Shown here: in pieces, positions 1 to 9,064 of the stretch
Position numbering within the stretch: the stretch's first letter is position 1
How the letters are laid out: each line of letters begins with the position of its first letter
Source: Lysobacterales bacterium
GTDB taxonomy: Bacteria > Pseudomonadota > Gammaproteobacteria > Xanthomonadales > Xanthomonadaceae
Length of the DNA stretch: 64,000 bases
Direction of reading: 5' to 3'
Assembly: GCA_016718605.1 (NCBI GenBank)
Contig: JADKCY010000001.1
Location: 124,001 to 188,000, forward strand
Notes under the pieces: model-generated
The model's input: the letters and a program-made list of their open reading frames with translations, nothing else
Database searches by the model: none
What the model was told of the DNA's origin: nothing
Translations under genes and position numbers: made by a program

Positions 1-1
1 C

Positions 2-1726
2 AGCAAGACCGCGGGCCACCCCGAGTACGGCATCACGCCCGGCGTGGAAACCACCACCGGACCGCTGGGTCAGGGTGTCAGCAATGCGGTGGGCTTCGCC
101 TTGGCGGAAAAGCTGATGGCGCAGGAGTTCAATCGCGATGGGCATGCCATTGTCGATCATTGCACCTACGTCTTCCTCGGCGACGGCTGCATGATGGAAG
201 GTATCAGCCACGAGGCCTGCGCTTTGGCAGGCACGTTGCGTCTCTCCAAACTGATCGCTTTTTACGACGACAATGGCATCTCCATCGATGGTCATGTTGA
301 GGGCTGGTTCACCGACGATACCCCCAAGCGTTTCGAGGCCTATGGCTGGAAGGTCATTGCCAACGTCGATGGGCATGACGCGGCAGCGGTCGAAGCTGCG
401 CTGCGCGAAGCCAAGGCGCAGTCTTCCACGCCGGACGGCAAGCCAACCTTGATCTGCTGCAAGACCGTGATTGGTCAGGGCTCGCCCAACAAGGCAGGCA
501 CCCACGATGTTCACGGTGCCGCATTGGGCGCTGCCGAGGTCGCCGCGACCCGCGAAGCCTTGGGCTGGGCATTGGCGCCATTCGAATTGCCTGCCGATGT
601 GTCGCAAGCCTGGGATGCCCGCGAGCGCGGCGCACGCGTCGAGTCCGAGTGGAATACGCGGTTTGCCGCCTATCGCGTTGCCTATCCGGCAGAAGCAGCA
701 GAATTCGAGCGCCGCATGCGCGGTGAACTGCCTGCCAATTGGGCCACCGCGCTGAGCGGGGTTTTTGCCGCTATCGCCGCCAAGCCCGATGCCTTCGCGA
801 CCCGGAAGTCAAGCCAGAACGCACTCGATGCGTTGGCCCCTTTGCTACCCGAGTTCTTCGGCGGCAGTGCCGACCTGACTGGCTCCAACCTGACCAACTT
901 CAAGGGCTGCATCCGAGCTGGGCGCGATACCTGGGGCAATCATCTGTCCTACGGCGTCCGTGAGTTCGGCATGGCGGCGATCATGAACGGCATCACCCTG
1001 CATGGGGGTTACCTGCCGTACGGCGGTACCTTCCTCACCTTCAGCGACTACAGCCGCAATGCAATCCGCATGGCTGCGCTGATGAAGATCCGGGTGATCC
1101 ACGTTTTCACCCACGACAGCATCGGTCTTGGCGAAGACGGCCCGACGCACCAATCCGTCGAACATGTGCCAAGCCTGCGCATCATTCCCAATCTGGATGT
1201 CTGGCGCCCTGCTGACGGTCTGGAAACTGCCGTGGCTTGGGCGTGTTCGATCGAACGTCGCGACGGCCCGAGTGCACTGGCATTGTCGCGCCAGAACCTG
1301 CCGCCTTTGGCCACCGATCCCGCTTTGGTCGATTCAATCCGGCGCGGCGGCTACATCCTGTCTGAGGCCGAGAACGCGCAAGTAATCCTGATCGGTACCG
1401 GCTCAGAAACCTCGCTTGCGATGGAGGCCAAGGCATTGTTGGCCGCCGAGGGCATCGCTGCGCGCGTGGTCTCGATGCCGTGTACCAATGTGTTTGACCG
1501 TCAGCCTAGCGAGTATCAGGACAGCGTGCTGCCAATCCATCTGCCATCGGTGGCCGTGGAAGCTGCACATCCTGACTTCTGGCGCAAGTATGTCGGTCGC
1601 AAGGGCGCGGTCGTCGGCATTGCCAGCTTCGGGGAATCCGCTCCCGCCAAAGACCTGTACACATACTTTGGCATCACCGCGAAAGCGGTTGCCGATGCAG
1701 CGCGACAGCGTGTCAGGAAAGGGTGA
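2..1726 (+). CDS. tkt: Transketolase (5'-truncated by the window edge)
   Basis: Transketolase, a cytosolic thiamine diphosphate enzyme that moves two-carbon ketol units in the pentose phosphate pathway and the Calvin-Benson cycle. The frame is open from base 2, so roughly the first 90-100 residues lie outside the window. Visible are TTTGPLGQG near the left edge, the cofactor/metal motif GDGCMMEGISHEA (about 180-220), the pyrimidine-domain stretch YGVREFGMAAIMNG (about 950-990) and the complete C-terminal domain. Its TGA shares one base with the ATG of the next gene, so the two are probably translationally coupled. With the following phosphatase fusion and Calvin-type aldolase it forms a cbbT-Z/Y-A-like set. 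A purely heterotrophic role is equally possible because no RuBisCO or phosphoribulokinase is visible here. Confidence 0.97.
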   Translation, partial: SKTAGHPEYGITPGVETTTGPLGQGVSNAVGFALAEKLMAQEFNRDGHAIVDHCTYVFLGDGCMMEGISHEACALAGTLRLSKLIAFYDDNGISIDGHVEGWFTDDTPKRFEAYGWKVIANVDGHDAAAVEAALREAKAQSSTPDGKPTLICCKTVIGQGSPNKAGTHDVHGAALGAAEVAATREALGWALAPFELPADVSQAWDARERGARVESEWNTRFAAYRVAYPAEAAEFERRMRGELPANWATALSGVFAAIAAKPDAFATRKSSQNALDALAPLLPEFFGGSADLTGSNLTNFKGCIRAGRDTWGNHLSYGVREFGMAAIMNGITLHGGYLPYGGTFLTFSDYSRNAIRMAALMKIRVIHVFTHDSIGLGEDGPTHQSVEHVPSLRIIPNLDVWRPADGLETAVAWACSIERRDGPSALALSRQNLPPLATDPALVDSIRRGGYILSEAENAQVILIGTGSETSLAMEAKALLAAEGIAARVVSMPCTNVFDRQPSEYQDSVLPIHLPSVAVEAAHPDFWRKYVGRKGAVVGIASFGESAPAKDLYTYFGITAKAVADAARQRVRKG

Positions 1727-3243
1727 TGAACGCATTGACCGTATCGCCTTTCACGCTGGTGATGTTCGATCTCGATGGTACTTTGATCGAAACCGCACCG
1801 GAAATCAGTGATGCGGTCAACGACACACTGCGTGACGCAGGCTTACCACCCGTTTCATTGCGCGATGTGCAACGCTGGATCGGACATGGCACCTTCAGCT
1901 TGCTGGTGACGGCGGTGGCCAGCGTGACAGGACGTGACATCGCGCATGTGCGTGAGGCTGAAGATCTCCGCGACATCGCAACGGTCTTCGATCGGCATTA
2001 CGCAGCGCGTTGCGGCACCCGCAGTCACCTTTATTCTGGGGTTCGCGAAACCCTCGATGTGCTGCGCGCGCAAGGCGTTCGAATGGCAGTCGTGACCAAC
2101 AAGGAAGCGCGCTACACAGAAGCGATTCTTCATCAACATGGCTTGCGCGACTATTTCGATATCGTGATTAGTGGCAATACGTTGCCCGTACGCAAGCCGG
2201 ATCCGACGGGCGTCCTGCACGTCATGCAACAACTCGGCGTGGCGCCCGCGCATAGCCTGTTCGTCGGCGATTCCTCGATTGATGTCACCACCGCCCGTAA
2301 CGCAGGCATTGCGGTCTACCTGTTTCCCCACGGCTACAATCTTGGCCAGTCGATTCACGAGGCGGGAGCAGACCGTGTGCTGGACAATTTCGACCAATTG
2401 CGCAGCTTGTTCACCACTGCACCGACTAGCCATCTGCGTGCGCTTCTGTGGGATGTTGATGGCACATTGGCAGAAACCGAGCGCGAAGGTCACCGCATCG
2501 CCTTCAATCAGGCGTTTGCAGAGCACGGGCTGGATTGGCATTGGGATGTCACCCGCTATGGTGACCTTCTCGGCGTGACGGGTGGTCGTGAGCGCCTGCT
2601 CCATGACATGCAGAGTCGCAGCGATGCGCCGGAGAGCCGCGCGCAGCGCGAAGCGCTCGCGCGGATACTCCATCAGCGCAAGAACGCCATTTATGCGGAA
2701 CGGGTTACGCAGGGCTACGTGCCACTTCGTGATGGCGTCACCCGCCTATGGGAATCATGTCTTCGCGCAGGTGTCCGCATGGGCATTGTCACTACCACCA
2801 GCCGTAGCAACGTCGCCGCATTATTGACGGCTCACCTCGGCGTCACATGGCAAAAGTACTTCGCCTGCGTCGTTTGTGGCGAAGATGTGCTCGCCAAAAA
2901 GCCCGATCCCGAGGCCTATCGATTGGCTCTGCAACAACTACAGCTTTGCGCGGAACAGGTCATCGCGGTGGAAGACTCTCCCGGCGGTCTGCTGGCCGCG
3001 CAATCAGCAGGCATTGCCTGCATCGTGACACCCAGCACCTACTTTCCGGACGATGCAAGTTATGCCAGCGCCATCGCCTTAGGACCAGGCTTTCATCAAG
3101 GTCATGGCTGGCGCTCGCCGATTGGCACATGCAGCATTCAGCACGCACCAGATGTGTACGATCTGGATCATTGGCTTTGCCTGCACGCGGAAACCGAGCA
3201 CGATTGCAACTGCTCACCATCGCGCATTTCCCGTGCGGCCTGA
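1726..3243 (+). CDS. Fused tandem HAD phosphatase: Gph/CbbZ-like plus CbbY-like
   Basis: 505-residue protein made of two complete HAD-superfamily phosphatases. Half one (about 1-225) looks like phosphoglycolate phosphatase: nucleophile motif FDLDGTLIE near the N-terminus and the acidic motif GDSSIDVTTARNAG near residue 180. Half two (about 235-490) looks like CbbY (xylulose-1,5-bisphosphate phosphatase family): WDVDGTLAETE near residue 241 and VEDSPGGLLAAQSAG near 414. Both are sugar-phosphate repair enzymes that protect the Calvin cycle or central carbon flow, and they are normally separate genes (cbbZ/gph and cbbY). I chose ATG 1726, which overlaps the transketolase stop, because an AGGAAAGG ribosome site lies just upstream; GTG 1723 is an alternative. 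The family assignments are confident; the substrates are inferred from the motifs and neighbours. Confidence 0.9.
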   Translation: MNALTVSPFTLVMFDLDGTLIETAPEISDAVNDTLRDAGLPPVSLRDVQRWIGHGTFSLLVTAVASVTGRDIAHVREAEDLRDIATVFDRHYAARCGTRSHLYSGVRETLDVLRAQGVRMAVVTNKEARYTEAILHQHGLRDYFDIVISGNTLPVRKPDPTGVLHVMQQLGVAPAHSLFVGDSSIDVTTARNAGIAVYLFPHGYNLGQSIHEAGADRVLDNFDQLRSLFTTAPTSHLRALLWDVDGTLAETEREGHRIAFNQAFAEHGLDWHWDVTRYGDLLGVTGGRERLLHDMQSRSDAPESRAQREALARILHQRKNAIYAERVTQGYVPLRDGVTRLWESCLRAGVRMGIVTTTSRSNVAALLTAHLGVTWQKYFACVVCGEDVLAKKPDPEAYRLALQQLQLCAEQVIAVEDSPGGLLAAQSAGIACIVTPSTYFPDDASYASAIALGPGFHQGHGWRSPIGTCSIQHAPDVYDLDHWLCLHAETEHDCNCSPSRISRAA

Positions 3244-3283
3244 ATTTCTCACCTAGCAACAATCACCCTGGAGGGACTGCAAC

Positions 3284-4318
3284 ATGGCACTGGTATCGCT
3301 TCGTCAGGTTCTCGATCACGCCGCCGAGCATGGCTACGGCGTGCCAGCCTTTAACGTCAACAACCTCGAACAGGTGCAGGCGATCATGGAGGCTGCTGCG
3401 GCAACCGACTCTCCGGTCATCCTGCAAGCGTCAGCAGGTGCTCGCAAGTACGCGGGTGAGGCCTACCTGCGCCACCTGATCATTGCCGCTGCAGAAGTCC
3501 ATCCTGAATTGCCCATCGTGCTGCATCAGGACCACGGCACCTCGCCTGCCGTTTGCCAACAATCGATCCGCTCGGGCTTTTCAAGCGTGATGATGGATGG
3601 CTCATTGCTCGCAGACGGCAAGACCCCGGCCAGCTACGAGTACAACGTCGAGGTCACCGAACTCGTTTGTCGGATGGCGCATGCCGTGGGTGTATCGGTG
3701 GAAGGCGAACTCGGCTGCTTGGGTTCCTTGGAAACCGGCGAGGCTGGTGAAGAAGATGGCGTCGGAGCGGAGGGCAAACTGACCCACGACATGATGCTGA
3801 CCGATCCGCTGCAGGCCAAAGACTTCGTCGAAAAGACGGGTGTTGATGCCTTGGCGATTGCGATTGGCACCAGTCATGGTGCCTACAAGTTCACCCGCAA
3901 GCCGACCGGTGACATCCTTGCCATCGACCGTATTGCACAGATCCATGCAGCCATCCCAAATACGCATTTGGTGATGCACGGTTCCAGCAGCGTGCCGCAG
4001 GAATGGTTGGAGATCATCCGCCAGTATGGTGGCCAGATGAAGGAAACCTATGGTGTACCCGTTGAGGAAATCGTCCGCGGCATCAAGAGCGGCGTGCGCA
4101 AGATCAACATCGATACCGATATCCGTTTGGCAATGACGGGCGCGATCCGCAAGATGCTGGCCGAACAACCCAGCGAGTTTGATCCCCGCAAGTTCCTGTC
4201 AGCAGCGAAAAAGGCCGCGAGCGGTATCTGCAAGGCACGCTTCGAGGCTTTTGGTTGTGCCGGCATGGGTAGCAAGATCAAGCCCATCGCACTCGAAATT
4301 ATGGCCACACGCTATTGA
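3284..4318 (+). CDS. fba: Fructose-bisphosphate aldolase, class II (Calvin-cycle subtype)
   Basis: 344-residue zinc-dependent aldolase that cleaves fructose-1,6-bisphosphate to glyceraldehyde-3-phosphate and dihydroxyacetone phosphate, or the reverse. The sequence has the class II features: N-terminal PAFNVNN, the catalytic/zinc region HQDHGTS (residues about 83-89), VEGELGCLG with the bound-metal glutamates (about 140-148), the glycine-rich phosphate-binding stretch IGTSHGAYK, VMHGSSSVP, and INIDTDIRLA. Length and motif spacing fit the FruBisAldo II-B (Calvin) subtype better than the E. coli FbaA type. A strong GGAGG lies about 8 nt before the ATG. It is the last gene of the tkt-HAD-fba set and is followed by a GC-rich hairpin. 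It may work in gluconeogenesis/glycolysis, in CO2 fixation, or in both. Confidence 0.97.
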   Translation: MALVSLRQVLDHAAEHGYGVPAFNVNNLEQVQAIMEAAAATDSPVILQASAGARKYAGEAYLRHLIIAAAEVHPELPIVLHQDHGTSPAVCQQSIRSGFSSVMMDGSLLADGKTPASYEYNVEVTELVCRMAHAVGVSVEGELGCLGSLETGEAGEEDGVGAEGKLTHDMMLTDPLQAKDFVEKTGVDALAIAIGTSHGAYKFTRKPTGDILAIDRIAQIHAAIPNTHLVMHGSSSVPQEWLEIIRQYGGQMKETYGVPVEEIVRGIKSGVRKINIDTDIRLAMTGAIRKMLAEQPSEFDPRKFLSAAKKAASGICKARFEAFGCAGMGSKIKPIALEIMATRY

Positions 4319-4325
4319 CGCCGGG

Positions 4326-4356
4326 GCGGGCGAGTGTTGTCTAAGCACCCGCCCGC
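4326..4356 (+). terminator. GC-rich hairpin after fba (possible terminator, no U-tract)
   Basis: Arms GCGGGCGAGTG (4326-4336) and CACCCGCCCGC (4346-4356) pair over 11 positions with one mismatch around a 9-nt loop, 8 nt past the aldolase stop. No T-run follows, so this is a weak intrinsic terminator or an RNA-stabilising hairpin. Confidence 0.4.
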
Positions 4357-4451
4357 TCAAGCGCCGAGCCAACTGATATTTGTCGGTGCGAAAAACCTGG
4401 CAGCGCTCCTAGCGCGACCACTCCATTTTTCCTCGGTATCCTTGCTCTACC

Positions 4452-5450
4452 ATGCAAGAACTCCCGAGTCGAAACATCATGACCACCTCGCACGCAGTGG
4501 TCGCCACGCCCGAAACCATCGCTCTGGCCGCCGCACATTTACGTGCGGGTGATCTGGTCGCATTCCCCACCGAAACGGTCTATGGCCTCGGCGCAAACGC
4601 GTTGGATGCGGCTGCGGTAGAGAAGATATTTATCGCCAAACGGCGGCCACGCAGCAGCCCCCTCATCGTGCACATCGCCGACGCGCAAGACGCACGCAAA
4701 GTGGTGCGCCTTTGGCCAAACGCCGCAGAGCTTCTAGCTCGACATTTCTGGCCAGGCCCACTGACTATGGTGCTGCCGAAGTCCAATGCCATACCCGCGA
4801 TTGTCAGCGGCGACTTGGATACTGTCGGCGTGCGATTGCCCGAACACCCGGTTGCACGTGCCCTGATTCGTGCGGCCGGTGTTCCGCTGGCGGCACCTAG
4901 CGCCAACGAGTTCATGCAACTTTCGCCAACTGCGGCATCACACGTCGCGCGAAGCTTGGCGGGTCGCGTTGCCATGATCCTCGATGGCGGCAATAGTGAC
5001 GCTGGTATCGAATCCACTGTGGTGTCCATCAGCGCAGAAGGCCATGTCGAACTATTGCGCCCGGGCGCAGTCCGGCGCGAGCAGATTGAACGTGTGCTCG
5101 GCACCGCCGTCGCTGACGCGCACTGGGACAAACAAGGCAGCGCGCCATCACCAGGCATGCACGAGCGCCATTACGCGCCGCATACGCCATTGCGCTTGGT
5201 ATCACGCCAATCACCGCTACCCGACGGTGCGGGCGCATTGATCAGCTTGGGGACCGCACGTCCCAACCTGCCAAACGACCTGACTGAAATTGTCCTGCCG
5301 GCATACCCGGAAGCGTATGCGCGTGGCCTGTATGCCGCACTGCACAGCGTGGATCATCCCGACCATGCGTGGATCGCACTGGAACCCCCACCACAACAAC
5401 CCGCATGGGAAGCAGTCAACGACCGCTTGCGCCGAGCCGCAAGTCCCTAA
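4452..5450 (+). CDS. sua5: L-threonylcarbamoyladenylate synthase, Sua5 type
   Basis: 332-residue enzyme that makes threonylcarbamoyl-AMP from threonine, bicarbonate and ATP, the first step of t6A37 formation on ANN-decoding tRNAs. Residues about 20-205 form the YrdC/TsaC fold: FPTETVYGLGANA, the conserved basic segment FIAKRRPRSSPL (KxRP-type), the hydrophobic WPGPLTMVL and SVRLP-like GVRLPEHPVA, then APSAN. The remaining ~115 residues form the C-terminal Sua5 domain, including SPGMHERHYAPHTPL. This makes it the long Sua5 form rather than short TsaC. Two in-frame ATGs compete (4452 and 4479); neither has a strong ribosome site, so the start is uncertain by nine residues. It is probably transcribed alone. 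Confidence 0.95.
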   Translation: MQELPSRNIMTTSHAVVATPETIALAAAHLRAGDLVAFPTETVYGLGANALDAAAVEKIFIAKRRPRSSPLIVHIADAQDARKVVRLWPNAAELLARHFWPGPLTMVLPKSNAIPAIVSGDLDTVGVRLPEHPVARALIRAAGVPLAAPSANEFMQLSPTAASHVARSLAGRVAMILDGGNSDAGIESTVVSISAEGHVELLRPGAVRREQIERVLGTAVADAHWDKQGSAPSPGMHERHYAPHTPLRLVSRQSPLPDGAGALISLGTARPNLPNDLTEIVLPAYPEAYARGLYAALHSVDHPDHAWIALEPPPQQPAWEAVNDRLRRAASP

Positions 5451-5509
5451 TGCAGCGAGTCAGCAACGTCGGTGAGGGCGCGTTGCGCACTCGCCTTGAG
5501 ACCGCTGAA

Positions 5510-5586
5510 TGGTGCCCCCGGCGCGATTCGAACGCACGGCCTTCCCCTTAGGAGGGGGACGCTCTATCCATCTGAGCTACGGGGGC
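5510..5586 (-). tRNA. tRNA-Arg, anticodon CCT
   Basis: Read on the minus strand this is a complete 77-nt cloverleaf with encoded CCA. The 7-bp acceptor stem is GCCCCCG/CGGGGGC. The D arm contains TAGCTCAGATGGATAGAGC. The anticodon loop CTCCTAA lies in a TCCCC/GGGGA stem, giving anticodon CCT, which decodes AGG. The T loop is GTTCGAATC. The discriminator is A (position 5513). It resembles argW-type tRNA-Arg(CCU). It lies alone between sua5 and the wax synthase gene; no integrase or attachment-site duplication is visible beside it. Confidence 0.97.
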
Positions 5587-5692
5587 GCGGTCCGCATTTT
5601 CGCATCGCCAAGCGCTTCATGCATCCACCGGAAATCAGTCTGCCTGGTGGCCACGTGGACGACTAGACAACCGCCGACCACGCTCAGCGCCG

Positions 5693-7186
5693 TCAGACAC
5701 CAGAATCCTTGGTGTATTTGCGCGCCGTTGATGACGTCTTCGGTTTCCTGCTCGTACCGGTCAGCCGCCGGAGGGTATCTGCGGCGTCATCCGGATGAAT
5801 TTCCTGCGTCCAGTCTTCCATAAGCGTTGCATACAACAAGGTTTCAAATTCTGGCTGAAAACGTCTGATCACTTCTTGCGGCTTGGCAATGCATTTGCCA
5901 TCGCTGATCAGTCCAAAATGCACCCGGCCGTTGTAACTTAGGATGCTGATTCCAACGCCGATACCGCCCGTCTGCGGCACCCAGAACATCAAGTCGCTCA
6001 CCTCGGCACCTGCCATGAACAACGGCATTTGCGGGCCAGGCACATTGGTCGCTACCGCCGAGCCCTTTCGGCTGAACAGGTCCAGTGCAAAGCGCTGGAC
6101 GCCGGCTGGCGCCATTCCCAACGCCGCCAGCACACCGAAGGTCATGATCGCTTGCCGGGACGACTTGATTTCGCGCATGTTGGAAGCCACCCGCTGTAGA
6201 CGGCGGAGTGGATTTGGCTCGCCAATGGGCAACTCAAGGAAGACCAGACCAAAGTGATTGCCAAGTTTTTTGGCATGCTCCAGTGGCCGCAGATTCACTG
6301 GCACGGTGGCACGAATGGTCATTCCAGCTGGCTCGAAGGCGTTCTCCAGCAACCAACTCCGCAACGCCCCGGCAACCGCTGCAAGGAGTACATCGTTGAC
6401 CGTGCAGCCCAAGGCATGGCTAAGCGTCTTCACTTCGTTCAATGGGATTGGGTCGGCCCACGCACAACGCTTGCTGACGCCCAGCGGACCCTTCAGCGGC
6501 GTCTCCGGATCGTCTGGCAACAACAACACATTGCCAAGCTCGCGGGCGATTTCACCGCCCTCTTTCGCCAACACCCCAGCGAGCGACGGGTCGCGATACA
6601 TTTCGAGACTCTTCTCGACCATCTTGCCGCCCATCTTCATGGCGCGGTCGAATTGCTGCATGGCAGGATCAAAGAACCGCTGTGTCACCCGCTCGCCATC
6701 CTTGCCCAGCCACGCGCGCGGCAAGTCCGTGCCGGGCTTTGGGTGCCGACTGACATCGGTTAGCGACAAAAGCACTTGCACCAGTGCAATTCCATCGGCG
6801 TAGCAGTGATGCATACGCGCAATCAACGCGCTGCCGTGCCCGTAACGCTCCACCAGATGAAATTGCCAAAGTGGTTTGGAATGATCCAGCGCAGTGGAGG
6901 CCAACTGGCTCACCAAACGTTCCAACTCCGGCTTTCCTGCCTTGCCCGGCAACGCCGTCAACACGACATGCCAATCGATATCGAAATCGGCATCGGTCTC
7001 CCAATGCGCCCCCGTAGCGGCGTCAACCGCCTTTTGACGAAAACGCTTGAATGCCAGAAAACGTTCGCGAATCAGCTGCTTGAATGCCTCAAGCGACAAA
7101 CGCTCGGAAAACATCAGCACGCCGGTGATCATCATCAAGTTGGTGGGTCGCTCCATGCGCAACCAGGCAGTGTCAACCTTCGACAT
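5693..7186 (-). CDS. Wax ester synthase / diacylglycerol acyltransferase (WS/DGAT)
   Basis: 497-residue bifunctional acyltransferase that esterifies fatty alcohols or diacylglycerol with acyl-CoA, making neutral storage lipid; it is usually membrane- or lipid-droplet-associated. The catalytic HHxxxDG motif is present as HHCYADG (about residue 126-132), with the preceding KPLWQFHLVE and the second family motif NDVLLAAVAGALRSW in the middle. The C-terminal half has NVPGPQMPLFMAGA and GVGISILSYNGRVHFGL, all typical of WS/DGAT. The start at 7186 (protein beginning MSKVDTAWL) is preferred over an upstream in-frame start because a GAGAGG ribosome site precedes it and family members begin there. The gene sits alone between tRNA-Arg and a lipoprotein gene. 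Substrate preference (wax or triacylglycerol) cannot be told. Confidence 0.93.
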   Translation of the reverse strand: MSKVDTAWLRMERPTNLMMITGVLMFSERLSLEAFKQLIRERFLAFKRFRQKAVDAATGAHWETDADFDIDWHVVLTALPGKAGKPELERLVSQLASTALDHSKPLWQFHLVERYGHGSALIARMHHCYADGIALVQVLLSLTDVSRHPKPGTDLPRAWLGKDGERVTQRFFDPAMQQFDRAMKMGGKMVEKSLEMYRDPSLAGVLAKEGGEIARELGNVLLLPDDPETPLKGPLGVSKRCAWADPIPLNEVKTLSHALGCTVNDVLLAAVAGALRSWLLENAFEPAGMTIRATVPVNLRPLEHAKKLGNHFGLVFLELPIGEPNPLRRLQRVASNMREIKSSRQAIMTFGVLAALGMAPAGVQRFALDLFSRKGSAVATNVPGPQMPLFMAGAEVSDLMFWVPQTGGIGVGISILSYNGRVHFGLISDGKCIAKPQEVIRRFQPEFETLLYATLMEDWTQEIHPDDAADTLRRLTGTSRKPKTSSTARKYTKDSGV

Positions 7187-7445
7187 CGCCTCTCGCTGTG
7201 GAGCACGACCCGGCGTCTGCGCGCCGATGTGCATGCGAAAATCCTCTCCCAGGGCCTAGTGCCAGATGCCGACGTCGATGGTGCATGCACACACGCAAAG
7301 CGTCAACGCGCAATACAAAACAGACCGATGACACAACGAGCGCGCGCGACAGCTTTGCCACCTGCGTGAAGGTGAAGACCTTGTCAATACTGCACCGCCT
7401 TGTCCGAACATCACGCCCCACCGAGGCCAGCGTCGGCAACTGACC

Positions 7446-8021
7446 TCAGCGAAACGCCGCAGGGTCAGAAATGTACTCTGGCTCCAGCAATCCGCGCCGA
7501 ATATCCACCACATTCAGCGTCAGCAAGCCATCAAAATCATCACCCGGCTTGTGTATCCAGTATTGAATAGCGCCATCATTTGCCAAGCGAATCGTGTAAC
7601 AGTCCGGCCCCGTTGTCTTGTCCCGAAGGGTGATACAAAGCAATTCAGCGTGAACCGCCCATGTGCCTTCGTCCTGATACTCGGGAGACCTGCGCAAATG
7701 CGTATCGCGCCCGACATACGAGCCGTCATCGGCAAAAAATGCGTAACGCGTGAGGAACGGGGCAGGATCCGTTGCACGCTTTCGGTAGGCCGATACGTGC
7801 GTCTTTCCAGTCAGCAACTGCACCAATGCGGATCCAGTCACCGGTTTGGCCGTAGCCGCTTGAGCAGAAGACAAACGCATCGACCGCACTGCCGATTCGC
7901 GCGCGTCGTCACTCATCTTCGAAGAATACTGTGCATCGGAATAGAACATCCCGGTGCACGCAGTCAAAAAAGGCCATGCAAAAATGAGCAAGGCGATCTG
8001 TCGAACAAACGCGGCGTTCAT
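7446..8021 (-). CDS. Hypothetical lipoprotein
   Basis: 191-residue protein with a clear lipoprotein signal: a positively charged start, a hydrophobic core (QIALLIFAWPFL) and the lipobox LTAC, so Cys at about residue 22 should be acylated and the protein anchored in a membrane facing the periplasm. The mature part has no motif I recognise. It is polar, with a short pair of cysteines in AELLCITL and GPDCYTIRL that could form a disulfide, and ends with a run of charged residues. The ATG at 8021 is favoured over the GTG at 8027. It is transcribed in the same direction as the neighbouring wax synthase gene, 259 nt apart. No function is proposed. Confidence 0.75.
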   Translation of the reverse strand: MNAAFVRQIALLIFAWPFLTACTGMFYSDAQYSSKMSDDARESAVRSMRLSSAQAATAKPVTGSALVQLLTGKTHVSAYRKRATDPAPFLTRYAFFADDGSYVGRDTHLRRSPEYQDEGTWAVHAELLCITLRDKTTGPDCYTIRLANDGAIQYWIHKPGDDFDGLLTLNVVDIRRGLLEPEYISDPAAFR

Positions 8022-8200
8022 GGGCACCGACGACGAAGCAAACCGACAACTGCGGCGATCATGTCAATCTAGCACCTCAAGCGCACCAAGGACGTTGCTG
8101 CTGGCCCGCGATCTCTCCGATGTCATTCGCTACCGCTCAACCCGATAGACCATTCGCCAATCGCCCTGCCTCTGCCGGGCGAACAATGCGCGCACTAATC

Positions 8201-9016
8201 TTACTCGCCCTGTCCTGCACGTAACGCCTCGGCAATCGGGCGCAGGAAGGCTTCGGCGCGTGCGCAGGCGATGGCGGTGGATTCGGCACTGGCGAGGCTG
8301 CTGACCAACGCACTGCCAATAACGATAGCGTCGGCGAAGGCGGCGATGCGTTTGGCGCTGTCGGCGTCGCGCACGCCAAAACCGACGGCAATACGCGCCT
8401 GCGAAACGCTGCGGATCGCCGCAACGCGGGTCTGCACATCCGCCAGGTCAAGTTTGCCTGCGCCAGTCACGCCAGCGAATGACACGTAATACAAATAGCC
8501 TTGGGCGTCATCGGCCAACTGCCTGAGGCGCTCGCCCGCACTGGTGGGCGCTGCCAGCGGCACCAGCGCCAGTTGCTGCGAATTCAATGCGACTCGGACA
8601 GGTGCAGATTCCTCGGGCGGACAATCGACCAGCAGCACACCATCCACACCGGCCAATGAGGCGGCTTCTGCGAAACGATCCAGGCCAAACATTTCGACTG
8701 GATTGAGATAGCCCATCAGCACCACGGGCGTGGTCTGATCGGACTGACGAAACTCGCTGACCATACTGAGCACGCTGCGCAATCCGACCTTGCGGGCCAA
8801 GGCGCGTTCGCTGCTTTGCTGGATGACCGGGCCATCGGCCATCGGATCGGAAAACGGCACGCCCAGTTCGATGATGTCGGCACCGGCAACGACCAGTGCA
8901 TGCATGACTGGCACGGTGGCTGCCACGGAGGGATCACCCGCCGTAATGAAAGGAATCAACGCCGCGCGCTTCTTTGCGGCCAGTTCGTCAAGGCAACGAT
9001 CAATTCGGGTGTACAT
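8201..9016 (-). CDS. trpA: Tryptophan synthase alpha subunit
   Basis: 271-residue TIM-barrel subunit that releases indole and glyceraldehyde-3-phosphate from indole-3-glycerol phosphate and passes indole through a tunnel to TrpB. The catalytic signature ELGVPFSDPMADGPVIQ contains both acidic catalytic residues (Glu/Asp) at about 48-64. The phosphate-binding loops near YYVSFAGVTGA and IAVGFGVRDADSA, and the C-terminal VIGSALV, are intact. Length equals the family norm. It is the last gene of the trpF-trpB-trpA run, 48 nt after trpB; the accD gene that often follows in related genomes is not here. Confidence 0.98.
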   Translation of the reverse strand: MYTRIDRCLDELAAKKRAALIPFITAGDPSVAATVPVMHALVVAGADIIELGVPFSDPMADGPVIQQSSERALARKVGLRSVLSMVSEFRQSDQTTPVVLMGYLNPVEMFGLDRFAEAASLAGVDGVLLVDCPPEESAPVRVALNSQQLALVPLAAPTSAGERLRQLADDAQGYLYYVSFAGVTGAGKLDLADVQTRVAAIRSVSQARIAVGFGVRDADSAKRIAAFADAIVIGSALVSSLASAESTAIACARAEAFLRPIAEALRAGQGE

Positions 9017-9064
9017 AAGATCAATCCAGTCTGCAGGGCGATTCGAGGCCCGTATGGCTCCGAA

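Noticed and set aside
5510..5586. tRNA-Arg as integration site of a genomic island
   Set aside because: No integrase, no direct repeat of the tRNA 3' end, and neighbouring genes look native.
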